A DNA stretch of 25,756 nt from JAFLCM01 sp046154665 (GTDB lineage: Bacteria > Planctomycetota > Phycisphaerae > Phycisphaerales > UBA1924). Under the pieces are notes generated by a model, which saw only the letters and a program-made list of their open reading frames with translations, did no database searches and had not been told where the DNA came from. Numbering within the stretch: the stretch's first letter is position 1; every line of letters starts with the position of its first letter. The stretch is from assembly GCA_046154665.1 (NCBI GenBank), contig JBJXFG010000089.1:1-25756 (forward strand), given 5' to 3'. Below, in pieces: positions 9,314 to 18,103 of the stretch. The position numbers were made by a program, and so were the translations under genes.

Positions 9314-12300
9314 TCATGGGCACGCCTGCCCGAACCCCGCCAGGAACAGGAGAAGGTCATTCGTGTTGACGGCTCCGTCGGAGTTCAGGTCGCGCGAACG
9401 GGCGTCTGAGCCGACGGGGGCCGCCTGACCGAAGAAACTCAGGAACTGCGTGAGATCGGAGGTGTTGACAAGGCCGTCGCAGTTGATATCGACACGGCAG
9501 ACCGTCAGCAGAGCACCGCTGCTCGCCGCTGCGCCGCACCCTCCGGAAGCGACGAGGCGGACGATCGTCCCGTCTGCCGCGGTCGGCGGTGCCGTGATGG
9601 CCAGGCTGGGTGTTGTTGCGCCGGAGATCGTGCCCAGAGCGGCACTCTGGCCGTCGGTGAGAACCGTCCATATGCCCCCGGAGCCGGGGAGCTGGACCTC
9701 CCACTGGTACGCGAACGGCGTTGCTCCGGCGGCGCTCCCCGTGAAGTTGGTCGCTGCGCCGCCGCACGCCGTCGTGGGCGAAGGGTGCTGCGCGATCGAG
9801 GTCGGGGGGCGCACGGTGAGGAGGGCAGTGGGGGTCACCAAGGGAGTGCCGCACACGGTGGCGGAGCAGGAATAGGTCCCCGCCGCGCCGGCCTGGACAT
9901 TGGTGAGGGTCAGGATACTTGTGGCGGCGGTCGGGTTGACCGCGGTATCGATCAGGACGCCGTTTTTCCGCCATTGGTAGGTGATGAACTGAGCTTCGAC
10001 CTTGGCCGCGAAGTTGACGGTTTCACCGGGGCAGGCCGAAGCATTGGCGGGGACGAGGGAGAAGGGGCTGCCGATCTTGACGGTGTAGTTGAAGGTATCG
10101 CACTGCTCGTTGTTTGCGGTGCCGGGTTCGGTGGTGAAGGAATAGGTCTCGCCCGCTTGGACGCAGCGGACTGATGTCGCGAAGTTTTCGCCGCGCTGCG
10201 GCACCGCCTGCGTAAAGAAGGAGATATCGTTGTTGCGGGTGGCGCGGGCGACGATGCCGTCGCCGCAGAAGTCGGCGATGTCTTCCACGTAGAGTTCGAA
10301 ACGAACCGGCGCGGTGCGATCGCACAGCCAGCGCCGCACCGCCCAGTTGACTTGGGGCGTTCGCCCCGCCGCGAGGCCGTTGGGGTGCATGAGTTCGGCG
10401 TCCACCGCGGTCCAGAAGAGGAGAGGATCACGGTGCCAGAAGGGGTCGACGCTGTTCCCAAATGGGGGCGGGGGCGCGGCGAAGAGCGGCAGAGGCTCAA
10501 AGTCCGCCGCGGTGAACGCCACCCCCGGGTCGCCGTCGTAGAAGCCGTACGACCAACCGTTCTGGCCTTGGACCCCTGAGAACTGCGCGGCGGAATCGGC
10601 AAAGACATCGCCGGGACGGCAGTACGCGGCCTTGATGGTGGCGGGATTTGTCGCGGCGGTACACACCGTGCCGGTGATAACCGCGTCATAGACCCCCGCA
10701 TCGGCGGCGGTGAAGATGGGAATGTTGAGCGTCGTGCCGGTGGCACCGGGGATGTTCACACCGCCTTTCCGCCACTGCTGCGAAAGGCCGCCTGTGGCCT
10801 GGAAGCGCAGGGTGAGCGGAAAGCCGAGGCACCCGGACGTGGCTTGGGGCTGGATGGTCACGATCGGTGCCGGGCTGAGGGTGAGCGTGGCGGCGTTGCT
10901 GACTGCCCCCCCACAAACCTGAGTGGTGGAGAGGCAGCGGACGTAGTACGTGGTGATGTTCTCGCACAGCGTGATGATGATGCCGACATTGGGCGAGTTG
11001 TTGACCGTGACGCGAGCGGTCCCGGGGACGCCGTTCGAGCAGTCCACCAGGTTGGTGGGGCTGGTGGTGAGCGACGTAAAAGTCCCCTGCGGGCTGGTGC
11101 TAACCTGCCAGGTGTAGGAGATCACGGGGTTACCGGGAGCCGTGGCGAGCGCCGAGAAGTTGATCGCCTGGCCCGCGCAGCCGCTGGCGGCCTGGGGTTG
11201 CTGGGTGAAGGCACCGGGGCCGATCACGCTCACCAGAGCCGGGGCGCTGATCACCGAGCACGAGCCGCTGGCCACGACGACGGTGTACTGTCCGCTCTGA
11301 GAGACCTGGGCGTTGATGGGGGTGTAAAACGGCAGCGTGGCCCCCGGAAGGGCGACGTCGTCCTTGCGCCACTGGAAGGTAAGATTGGAGCCGCTCGCTC
11401 CGACGCTTAAGAGGATTGAGTTGCCCACGCAGACCGTTTGCGGCTGCGGCTGGGTGTTGATGACCGGCGCGGTCCCCGCTGTCAGGCTCACCTGCACACT
11501 GCTCGAGTCGAGCGAGCAGCCGTTGCTGGAGACGGTGCAGAGGTAGAGGCCGGCATCCGCGGCGGTTGCATTTGCTTTGGTGTAAATGGCGGCGGTGGCG
11601 CCGGTGATGCTCACGCCGTCCCTCTTCCACTGGTAGGAGAGGTTCGGGCCCGTCGCGGCCACGCTCAGTTGGAATGTTCCGCCCGAGCACGTGGTGGCCG
11701 GATCGGGCTGATCGGTGATGGTCGGCGGGTCGCAAAGACCCGCAAAGACATACGCGGCACCGGACAAAGTCGCGCTGTTATTGGACTGGTTGCCGTTCAC
11801 CCCCGTGGCGTTGCTCGACTCGAACGGCGCCCCCACCACGACGGTGCCGCCCGAGATCGCCACCTGCCGGCCAAACCAGTCCCCTGCGCCGGTATTCGAT
11901 GCTTTAACGTACGCCTGAGGGCTCCAAGCCGTGCCGCCGGGGATACGCCCGAAGACATACGCGGCACCGGAGTCCGTCGCGTTGTTGTTGGACGCGTCCC
12001 CGTTCACTCCCGTGGCGGCGCTGTCCTCTAATAGCGCGCCCACAACGATGCTGTCGCCCGAAATCGCCACGGACGTGCCGAACAGATCTCCCGAGCCCGT
12101 GTTGGAGGCCTTCAGATACGCCTGCTGGCTCCAGGATGCAGTCCCCGGCGCGCGGACAAAGACGTACGCGGCCCCGGATACATCAGCGTCGAAATTGAAC
12201 TGATCCCCGTTCACTCCCGTGGCGTTGCTCCTTTCGTAGAGCGCCCCGACAATGACCGTTTCATTGGAAATCGCCACGGCGACGCCGAATTCATCGCCCT

Positions 12301-13969
12301 GCAGGGTATTGGATGCCTTCAAGTACGCCTGCTGGCTCCAAGTGGCACCTCCGGGAGTGCGGACGAAGACATAGGCGGCGCCTGAATCGGTGGTGCTGTT
12401 GTTGCTTTGGTTGCCGTTCACGCCCAGGGCGTTGCTGTCCTCACGCAGCGCACCGACCAGGATCGTGTCGCCGGAGATCGCCACCGACAGGCCAAAGTTA
12501 TCATCCGCGCCGGTATTGGAGGCCTTCAGGTACGCCTGCTGGCTCCACGCGGCGCCCCCGGGGGTGCGCACGAAGACATAGGCGGCGCCTGATCCGGGAG
12601 CGCTGTTGTTGCTTTGGTTGCCGTTCACGCCCACGGCGTTGCTGTCCTCGTATGGCGCACCGACAACGATCGTGTCGCCGGAGATCGCCACCGACAGGCC
12701 AAAGTCATCATCCGCGCCGGTATTGGAGGCCTTCAGGTACGCCTGCTGGCTCCAGGTTGCCCCGCCCGGTGCTCGCACAAAGACGTAGGCGGCGCCTGAA
12801 TCGCGAACGCTGTTGCTGCCTTGGTCACCGTTCACCCCAAGTGCGCCGCTGTCCTCGCTTCCCGCACCGACAACGATCGTGTCGCCCGAGATTGCCACCG
12901 ACGAGCCGAAGAAGTCATTCGCGCCAGTATTGGAGGCCTTCAGGTAGGCCTGCTGGATCCAGTGTGAGCCACCCGCGGCACGCACGAAGACATAGGCGGC
13001 GCCGGCTCCCTGGGCGCTGCTGCCGCCTTGGTCTCCGTTCACGCCGGTCGCCTCGCTGTCCTCATCAGGCGCACCCACGACAACCGTGTCACCGTCCACC
13101 GCCACGGCGCTTCCGAACCAGTCGTTCGCCTCCGTGTTCGACGCCTTCAGATAGGCCTGCTGCGCGACAGGGTCGATGGTCACGGGGTAGACCGCGCCGG
13201 CATCGTCGACGGTGAGAACGAGTTCCTGACGGTCGGCCCCCCCCACGTCGAACCGCGCGGGCAGCATCGCGCCCGTGCTGTCGAATACCTTGAGCCCGTC
13301 ATAGTTCACCACCGCCGCGCCGCGCTCGTCGACGAAGGCCACGTCGCGCCCGTCACTCCGCACGATCGGAGCCAGCCCGCCGCGCACCGCGAGGGTCAAC
13401 CGGAGCAAGCCGGTGGAGCCGTCTCCGCATCGCGGACGCTCATGCAGTGTGTACCCGTGCTCCAATCCGGCTTTCCCATTGATGTACCACTCGGTGAGCG
13501 TTTGGTCCCATGCGTATTCCAGACGCCCGCCCGCGGCGCTCGCGGACGACGCTCCGGCGATAACGCGTTCCCCGCCCTCAAACCCGTAGGCAACCAGTTG
13601 CAGGCCCCACGTCCAAGGGTTTGCGCCGCTCGTCAAGGCCGGCGCGGTGAGGAAGCCTCGACCATCGAAACGGGTCAGCCAACCCTGACCGGGATTGCGG
13701 GCATGGTGGCCATCCTCAACGGCGACCACGTCATGCACCCTCGCGTCATATTCACTCCGGATGGCAGACCAGTCGGAGGCGGACACGCCGTCGGGTGCCG
13801 CGCGGCTCGCGAGCACCTTGGGTTGTTTCGTCGAAGAGACCGGTGCGCACTGTTCGAGCGGCTGGCGAGCCGTGGCCGATGCGGCGACCAGGGTGGATGC
13901 GATCGTCAAAGCGATTGCTCGGATCCAAGTCCGAGCAGCGAGGGTTGTCGGCTTGTTTACACTACGCAT
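9314..13969 (-). CDS. Secreted FG-GAP-propeller / Ig-like protein with dockerin-like C-terminus
   Basis: The protein is 1551 residues. The ATG at 13967-13969 is preferred over one 40 codons upstream because AAGGGAGA lies ~5 bases before it and an export signal (WIRAIALTIASTLVAASATA) follows. Order of parts: signal peptide to ~34; an N-terminal module to ~265 ending in 'VYPVTIDPVAQQAYLK'; seven repeats of exactly 69 residues (about 266-750), each with 'AYLKASNTGA.D.FG..VAISGDTI.VGA' and a Gly-Val-Asn-Gly turn, typical of FG-GAP-type propeller blades; four Ig-like domains (TQPQ...C...YQW.KDG... pattern); a ~150-residue unnamed Cys-containing domain (from 'CRPGDVFADSAAQF'); two more Ig-like domains; and a C-terminal dockerin-like pair (DINCDGLVNTSDL, DLNSDGAVNTNDL) ending in ACP. 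It probably acts outside the cell in binding or adhesion. No enzyme motif is seen. Confidence 0.9.
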   Translation of the reverse strand: MRSVNKPTTLAARTWIRAIALTIASTLVAASATARQPLEQCAPVSSTKQPKVLASRAAPDGVSASDWSAIRSEYDARVHDVVAVEDGHHARNPGQGWLTRFDGRGFLTAPALTSGANPWTWGLQLVAYGFEGGERVIAGASSASAAGGRLEYAWDQTLTEWYINGKAGLEHGYTLHERPRCGDGSTGLLRLTLAVRGGLAPIVRSDGRDVAFVDERGAAVVNYDGLKVFDSTGAMLPARFDVGGADRQELVLTVDDAGAVYPVTIDPVAQQAYLKASNTEANDWFGSAVAVDGDTVVVGAPDEDSEATGVNGDQGGSSAQGAGAAYVFVRAAGGSHWIQQAYLKASNTGANDFFGSSVAISGDTIVVGAGSEDSGALGVNGDQGSNSVRDSGAAYVFVRAPGGATWSQQAYLKASNTGADDDFGLSVAISGDTIVVGAPYEDSNAVGVNGNQSNNSAPGSGAAYVFVRTPGGAAWSQQAYLKASNTGADDNFGLSVAISGDTILVGALREDSNALGVNGNQSNNSTTDSGAAYVFVRTPGGATWSQQAYLKASNTLQGDEFGVAVAISNETVIVGALYERSNATGVNGDQFNFDADVSGAAYVFVRAPGTASWSQQAYLKASNTGSGDLFGTSVAISGDSIVVGALLEDSAATGVNGDASNNNATDSGAAYVFGRIPGGTAWSPQAYVKASNTGAGDWFGRQVAISGGTVVVGAPFESSNATGVNGNQSNNSATLSGAAYVFAGLCDPPTITDQPDPATTCSGGTFQLSVAATGPNLSYQWKRDGVSITGATAAIYTKANATAADAGLYLCTVSSNGCSLDSSSVQVSLTAGTAPVINTQPQPQTVCVGNSILLSVGASGSNLTFQWRKDDVALPGATLPFYTPINAQVSQSGQYTVVVASGSCSVISAPALVSVIGPGAFTQQPQAASGCAGQAINFSALATAPGNPVISYTWQVSTSPQGTFTSLTTSPTNLVDCSNGVPGTARVTVNNSPNVGIIITLCENITTYYVRCLSTTQVCGGAVSNAATLTLSPAPIVTIQPQATSGCLGFPLTLRFQATGGLSQQWRKGGVNIPGATGTTLNIPIFTAADAGVYDAVITGTVCTAATNPATIKAAYCRPGDVFADSAAQFSGVQGQNGWSYGFYDGDPGVAFTAADFEPLPLFAAPPPPFGNSVDPFWHRDPLLFWTAVDAELMHPNGLAAGRTPQVNWAVRRWLCDRTAPVRFELYVEDIADFCGDGIVARATRNNDISFFTQAVPQRGENFATSVRCVQAGETYSFTTEPGTANNEQCDTFNYTVKIGSPFSLVPANASACPGETVNFAAKVEAQFITYQWRKNGVLIDTAVNPTAATSILTLTNVQAGAAGTYSCSATVCGTPLVTPTALLTVRPPTSIAQHPSPTTACGGAATNFTGSAAGATPFAYQWEVQLPGSGGIWTVLTDGQSAALGTISGATTPSLAITAPPTAADGTIVRLVASGGCGAAASSGALLTVCRVDINCDGLVNTSDLTQFLSFFGQAAPVGSDARSRDLNSDGAVNTNDLLLFLAGFGQACP
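11722..13170 (-). repeat. Seven in-gene tandem repeats with exact 207-bp period
   Basis: The marker 'cctgctgg' or its variants recurs at 11914, 12121, 12328, 12535, 12742, 12949 and 13156, always 207 bases apart and therefore 69 codons. The middle copies (12330-12950) are the most alike. Seven copies fit a seven-bladed beta-propeller. The outer copies are more diverged, as expected if inner units expanded by unequal recombination. Confidence 0.9.
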
Positions 13970-13974
13970 GGCAC

Positions 13975-13982
13975 TCTCCCTT
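13975..13982 (-). promoter_or_regulatory. Ribosome binding site of the propeller/Ig protein
   Basis: AAGGGAGA on the minus strand ends five bases before the ATG at 13967-13969. It fixes the start directly before the signal peptide and rules out the upstream in-frame ATG at 14087-14089. Confidence 0.65.
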
Positions 13983-14183
13983 GGTGGCGAATCGCCCGAC
14001 AAGTTCTCGCGGGCACCTTGTTGCCTGGACAAAGCAGAGTGGCCTCGGAGGTGCGGGTCGTCTCCCCTCAGGAACGGATTCTGTGCCACGCTTGGGCGCG
14101 GTAGTCACGGAAAGCCGGCCCAAACCATGCAATGTCAGGTTTGACGTACCCTGATCACCGTCTTAATCCCGTACAAAGATCGG

Positions 14184-16775
14184 TTAGGGCGACCTGACGA
14201 AGCCCGGAGAGACCGGCCCCTCCCCAGTCAAAAGCCACTCGCTCATCGCCGGGACAAGCGAATGGGGGGGAGGCCACGATGTGCCCGGCGCAATCGACGG
14301 GTCCACCCGGATGGGCAACGCCCACCATCGTCCGGTCACCGCAGAAAGGCTGTCGCCTGAGGGCGGAACTTCGCGCTCAACCACAAACCTTTCGCGATCC
14401 GACGCGACCGCTCTCTCAAGAATCAAGTCTCGCCAGCCGCAGCGGCCGGGCGTGCCGGTTAGCATTCTGCGGATCAGGTCCAGCCGATCGGCCTTTGATG
14501 CTGCCTCCCACCAGGGGTCGGCGACCGCGCGAAAGTACCGCACGGCGCGGATGGCCGGGTGCGCCCCCATGGTCGAGAGCGTCGCAAACTCCACAGCATC
14601 CGCCGGGTCACGTTGCATCGAGCTGAGTTTCCGCGCGACTTGGAGCAGCAGCACCGGGGTGAGTTGGCTCGGGTGGCAATGGGCCTCGCGCAGCTCCGCA
14701 AGGACCGCGTCAACTTCGCCTGCATCGAATCGCATGAGCGTGCGCACCCGGTACGCGGCCCATGCATCGTGCAGCGGAGCGGCGGTGCCAACATCGAGGT
14801 ATTGACGGGCTTTGACAGCATCGCCGCATCGAGCCGCGGCGTCCGCAGTCGCCAATGCGATGCTGGAATCCTCAGGGAACGCGATCATCGCCGAGCGCAA
14901 ACGCGGGTAGGCGAGCGCCGGGGCGTCGTTGGTGAGATGAAGCACGCCCAGCATCCCTGAGATGTATGGATCATCCCCGCCCCCCGCTTCGAGAGCCGAC
15001 CATGCGTTGAGAGCGGTCGCGGCGTCCCCCATCAGGTACGCCATGAGCCCGAGCTGGCGAAGATCGGTCGAAGACGTGCCTGTCGCGCCGGAACTGGTAT
15101 TCTCCGACTCGTCGCGTGCGGCGCGCGTATTCGAGGTGGTCTCTTTCCTTAGAAGATCATGTTGAGACAAAGCGTAGGTCCTCACCGCTTCCGGAAGGGC
15201 ATGCAGCGCGTCCTGTGTCGCTCGATCTGTGAGCCCGATGGATTGAGCTGTAAGGGGTGTTGGATGACCGATTTCCGCGAGTACCGCTGGCAGTGATGCG
15301 AGCACATTGCGTTCAAGCGCAGCGTTGCCCGACGAATCACCGTAAAGGATCGATCTGTCGTACCACGAAATCGACTCGGAGAGCGTCGCCGGAACCAGCG
15401 AAACCACTTCCCGGCTGTTCCGCATCTCCCAATAGGCCAGGTTGAAGATCGCCGCGTGATGCTCTGAGGAATAGGGGGTCAACCGTGCCCGAGCCAGCGC
15501 TTGCTCGCTCCAGCGTGGAAGGACAAAGACTTTGGCTGTCGCCAGTCCTGCGGCACCGGTCGCGAGCACCGCCGCGACAAACCCCGCTGCGACTGCCCGC
15601 CGGTTGCGGCGAATGAACTTTCGTGCGATATACCCCAAGGCCGTGGGCTTGGCGCGAACGGGGCGGTCTGCCAGGAAGCGCCGGAGGTCATCGCCGAACT
15701 CGAGCGCCGATGGATATCGTCGGGTCGCGTCCAGCGACATCGCCTTTCGCACAATCAGCGACAGGTCTCGCGGAACGGGAATGGGCCCGCCCTCCAGGTG
15801 GGGCGGACCCGAAGATTCCACCTGGTGCAATACCCGCACCGTCGTCGCGCCGGGGAAGGGGCGCCGGAGCGTGAGCGCGTGGAAGAGGGAAGCGCCCAAC
15901 GAGTACACGTCGGCGCGGGCATCGAGTTCATGGAACCCGCCACGCAACTGCTCCGGAGGCGCGTACGAAGCAGTCCCAGCAAACCCGCCAGACACCGTGA
16001 TCGTCGGAGCGGTGGACTGCTGGACCAGCCCAAAGTCCGTGAGCATCGCCGCCCCATCGCGCCGGATCAGGATGTTCGACGGTTTCACATCGCGGTGCAG
16101 CAGGCCTGCGCCGTGAACCGCGTGGAGCGCATCGGCGACCGATGCCCCCCACTCTGCCACCATTCGCGTATATCGGGTTCCGCGCGCTTCCGAAACGGGA
16201 ATGTTGAGCACCTCGCGGACGGACTCCAGCGCACGTCCGGGTTCACCGCTGACCGCTTCGACGATTCGCTGGAGCGAACCGCCATCGATGAACTCCATCG
16301 AGTAGGCGAAAGACTCACGGGTAAGCAGCACATCGTGTACCTTCACAATGTTGGGATGGCGCAGGTGGGACACTGCCATCGCTTCTCGACGAAACCGTTC
16401 CCGAGCCGAGGGAGAAGCCATGGAGCGTGGCAGCACTTTGATCGCCACAGGTCGACCCCCCGCGTTCACCTGCTTGGCGAGGTAGACGGCCCCCATCCCG
16501 CCCCGCCCCAGTTCGGCCTGGACGATGTAGCCCTCGATCTCCGGAACGGAGTTAACGGCCCCCGGCCCGATCGCGACCGACCCAGCGAGCTCGATGACCT
16601 CGTCGAGGTGGGCACGGAGATGATCACGGCCTGCGAGGATCCTCTCCGGATCCACATCCAAACCATCCTCGAAGACCATCAAGACCTGGTCAAATGCGGC
16701 GTCCAGAAAGTCCAAATCGTCAGGGGTAACGCCACCTACGGCTGAATCTCGAATTGTCTTTTCTAGACTGCTCAC
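14184..16775 (-). CDS. Membrane-anchored Ser/Thr protein kinase with C-terminal helical/TPR-like sensor region
   Basis: The protein is 863 residues with a GTG start at 16773-16775 (weak AGG upstream). Residues 83 to ~370 form a bacterial Hanks-type kinase. It has the glycine loop GRGGMGAVY (90-98), VAIK with the catalytic lysine at 113, the active-site HRDVKPSN (227-234), DFG at 247-249, the activation segment GTASYAPPEQ (267-276) and the ARADVYSLG helix. All catalytic residues are intact. A single hydrophobic segment at ~392-416 follows an Arg/Lys-rich stop (RKFIRRNRR), so the kinase domain should be cytoplasmic and the C-terminus outside. The rest (~420-863) is Ala/Leu-rich helical sequence with TPR-like stretches (for example LGLMAYLMGDAATALNAWSA), possibly a sensor. 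It begins 36 bp after the sigma factor gene on the same strand, so the two are probably co-transcribed. Kinase targets are not known; the sigma factor is a candidate. Confidence 0.93.
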   Translation of the reverse strand: MSSLEKTIRDSAVGGVTPDDLDFLDAAFDQVLMVFEDGLDVDPERILAGRDHLRAHLDEVIELAGSVAIGPGAVNSVPEIEGYIVQAELGRGGMGAVYLAKQVNAGGRPVAIKVLPRSMASPSARERFRREAMAVSHLRHPNIVKVHDVLLTRESFAYSMEFIDGGSLQRIVEAVSGEPGRALESVREVLNIPVSEARGTRYTRMVAEWGASVADALHAVHGAGLLHRDVKPSNILIRRDGAAMLTDFGLVQQSTAPTITVSGGFAGTASYAPPEQLRGGFHELDARADVYSLGASLFHALTLRRPFPGATTVRVLHQVESSGPPHLEGGPIPVPRDLSLIVRKAMSLDATRRYPSALEFGDDLRRFLADRPVRAKPTALGYIARKFIRRNRRAVAAGFVAAVLATGAAGLATAKVFVLPRWSEQALARARLTPYSSEHHAAIFNLAYWEMRNSREVVSLVPATLSESISWYDRSILYGDSSGNAALERNVLASLPAVLAEIGHPTPLTAQSIGLTDRATQDALHALPEAVRTYALSQHDLLRKETTSNTRAARDESENTSSGATGTSSTDLRQLGLMAYLMGDAATALNAWSALEAGGGDDPYISGMLGVLHLTNDAPALAYPRLRSAMIAFPEDSSIALATADAAARCGDAVKARQYLDVGTAAPLHDAWAAYRVRTLMRFDAGEVDAVLAELREAHCHPSQLTPVLLLQVARKLSSMQRDPADAVEFATLSTMGAHPAIRAVRYFRAVADPWWEAASKADRLDLIRRMLTGTPGRCGWRDLILERAVASDRERFVVEREVPPSGDSLSAVTGRWWALPIRVDPSIAPGTSWPPPHSLVPAMSEWLLTGEGPVSPGFVRSP

Positions 16776-16811
16776 GGTGAAGAACCTGGCTCCGAGTGTT
16801 GCGGCTCCAAC

Positions 16812-17504
16812 CTATGGAACGGAATCCTTGCCCGCCTTGGGCGCGACACTGGCGCGTTCGCTCCCCAAAACCGACCGGACTCTATCCTTGAAGAGTGCTG
16901 CACCCCGCCGGACCCTGTGCTGCACTGTCGAGAGTGGCAGCCCGAGCGCTTGTGCGACCTCGTTCAGGGAGCGCTGTTCGAAGAGCCGCATACGAACGAT
17001 GTCGCGCACGTCGTCGGGCAGTTCATCGAGGGCCGTTCGAATGACCGCAGCCTGCTCGCGGTAAACCGCCAGACGACTCGGAGTTGTTGTGCCGGGAGGG
17101 CCTTCTGGGGGCGGCATATCCGGCCCACTAATCACGGAGAATGGCCTGACATTCCCACCACCGCGTTTAGCGGCGTTCACCCGATCCAACCAGTCGGCGA
17201 TGCAGTGATCGGCCAGGGTCAGTAGCCACGAGCGGAAGGCCCTATGTCCTCGCCACTCAAGGGCCGAGCGTGAGTGCCAAGCTTTAAGCAACACTTCTTG
17301 GAGCACGTCTTCTGCGGCCACCTCTGAGGCAACGGAACCGAGCCGGGACTGGATAACCACCAGCAGGGAGGCTGGCCCGGCCCCTTCCAAGCATCGCTCC
17401 CAAGTCAGCGAGTCTCCGATGTCCAACGGAGGTGTGGAGTCCTGTCTTGAAGTCAGCATTGCGGTGTGCTCATCGAGGGTGGATAGTACGGTGCCGCCTT
17501 TCAT
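16812..17504 (-). CDS. ECF-type RNA polymerase sigma-70 family factor
   Basis: The protein is 230 residues. Region 2 (~45-115) carries 'AAEDVLQEVLLKAW' and 'AFRSWLLTLADHCIADWLDR', the usual core-binding and -10 recognition helices. Region 4 (~155-210) carries 'LDELPDDVRDIVRMRLFE' and the helix-turn-helix 'SLNEVAQALGLPLSTVQHRV' for -35 recognition. There is no region 1.1 or 3, as in ECF factors. The linker (~115-150) is long and Pro/Gly-rich. A Ser/Thr kinase gene follows 36 bp downstream and no anti-sigma gene is visible, which suits sigma factors controlled by partner kinases, known in Planctomycetota. The start at 17502-17504 has GGGA very close upstream; ATG at residue 16 is an alternative. 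The start codon overlaps the stop of a relic tyrosine-recombinase frame (ATGA, 17501-17504). Confidence 0.9.
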   Translation of the reverse strand: MKGGTVLSTLDEHTAMLTSRQDSTPPLDIGDSLTWERCLEGAGPASLLVVIQSRLGSVASEVAAEDVLQEVLLKAWHSRSALEWRGHRAFRSWLLTLADHCIADWLDRVNAAKRGGGNVRPFSVISGPDMPPPEGPPGTTTPSRLAVYREQAAVIRTALDELPDDVRDIVRMRLFEQRSLNEVAQALGLPLSTVQHRVRRGAALFKDRVRSVLGSERASVAPKAGKDSVP

Positions 17505-17927
17505 TCGTCCCTAGCTCCGCTCGAACAGTTTGGCCAAAGTCTCGTGATGGTGTGCAGACATGCTCGCGGAGCGCAAGCCGGGATTCGTCGCTGCACGCGG
17601 AACGTCAGCCACTGCCCCACCCTCCCGGCCGCGCCGGGGACGATGCCGTCGGTCCCGAATCGGTCGCTCTTGCCATGGAGGATCCGGATCGCGCCGCCGT
17701 CCAGATCGAGGTGCTTGGGTCGGAGGGCCCGCGCTTCGAACACCCGCAGGCCGGTTCTATAGACGAGCGCAATCAGCGCCCGGCTCTTGTCCCCGGTGAA
17801 CGACGCGGTGCCGCACGCAGCCAACAAGGCGGCAACCTCGGGTTGGGCCAGGGCCTCGGGGCGGGAAGCCCCTCTTGGGCTTACAGGTCGTGCGGTGCGG
17901 GTATTGGGGTTGATGGTTGCGAGTCAT
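17501..17927 (-). pseudogene. Truncated, frameshifted tyrosine recombinase (phage-type integrase) remnant
   Basis: The frame from 17827 down to 17501 reads 'SRALIALVYRTGLRVFEA..' and then 'LRPKHLDLDGGAIRILHGKSDR', the first part of a tyrosine-recombinase catalytic domain including the first catalytic arginine (TGLR). Upstream, another frame starts at ATG 17925-17927 with GGAG seven bases before it, and encodes a basic N-terminus (MTRNHQPQYPHRTTCKPKRG). The two frames join if one C is dropped from the run at 17858-17861, giving '..KPKRGFP' followed by 'EALAQPEVAALLAACGTAS'. The protein loses similarity near 17580, before the H-x-x-R and Tyr motifs, so the catalytic core is missing and the gene is dead whatever the frameshift. 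It abuts the sigma factor gene. Confidence 0.75.
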
Positions 17928-17971
17928 TTTTCTGCTCCGGCACGGGGTCCTCCAGTAGCGCCTTGGATAGG

Positions 17972-18006
17972 CATCGCTCCTTAGGGGACTTCGGGCGGGA
18001 GCGATG
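17972..18006. repeat. Inverted repeat, 9-bp arms
   Basis: CATCGCTCC at 17972-17980 and GGAGCGATG at 17998-18006 are exact reverse complements, separated by 17 bases. The pair lies 45 bp upstream of the integrase relic start. It may be a protein-binding site or an mRNA leader hairpin for that gene. It lacks the T-tract of a Rho-independent terminator. Confidence 0.6.
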
Positions 18007-18089
18007 GGCTGTTTGGGTACCGGGCGGGTCCCCGAGGGGGGCAAATGCAAGGAAACTCGCAAAAATGCAGGTTTTTTCTCGGCAACATA

Positions 18090-18103
18090 CCCCTAGCTAG
18101 GGG
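18090..18103. repeat. Perfect 14-bp palindrome
   Basis: CCCCTAGCTAGGGG equals its own reverse complement. It lies between the divergent relic integrase and the HARE-HTH operon. A dimeric DNA-binding protein or a recombinase core site is possible. CTAG is a rare tetranucleotide in many bacterial genomes, and this palindrome contains two, which makes it stand out. Confidence 0.6.

Noticed and set aside
8396..9409. Long plus-strand open frame (337 codons) opposite the start of paralog B
   Set aside because: It is Gly/Ala/Val-rich with no motif, and it crosses the RBS and signal peptide of the real minus-strand gene.
17511..17561. 16-codon minus-strand frame (MSAHHHETLAKLFERS) just before the sigma factor gene, possible leader peptide
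   Set aside because: It has no clear RBS of its own and no attenuator-like hairpins. It lies in the decayed end of the integrase relic, so chance is more likely.
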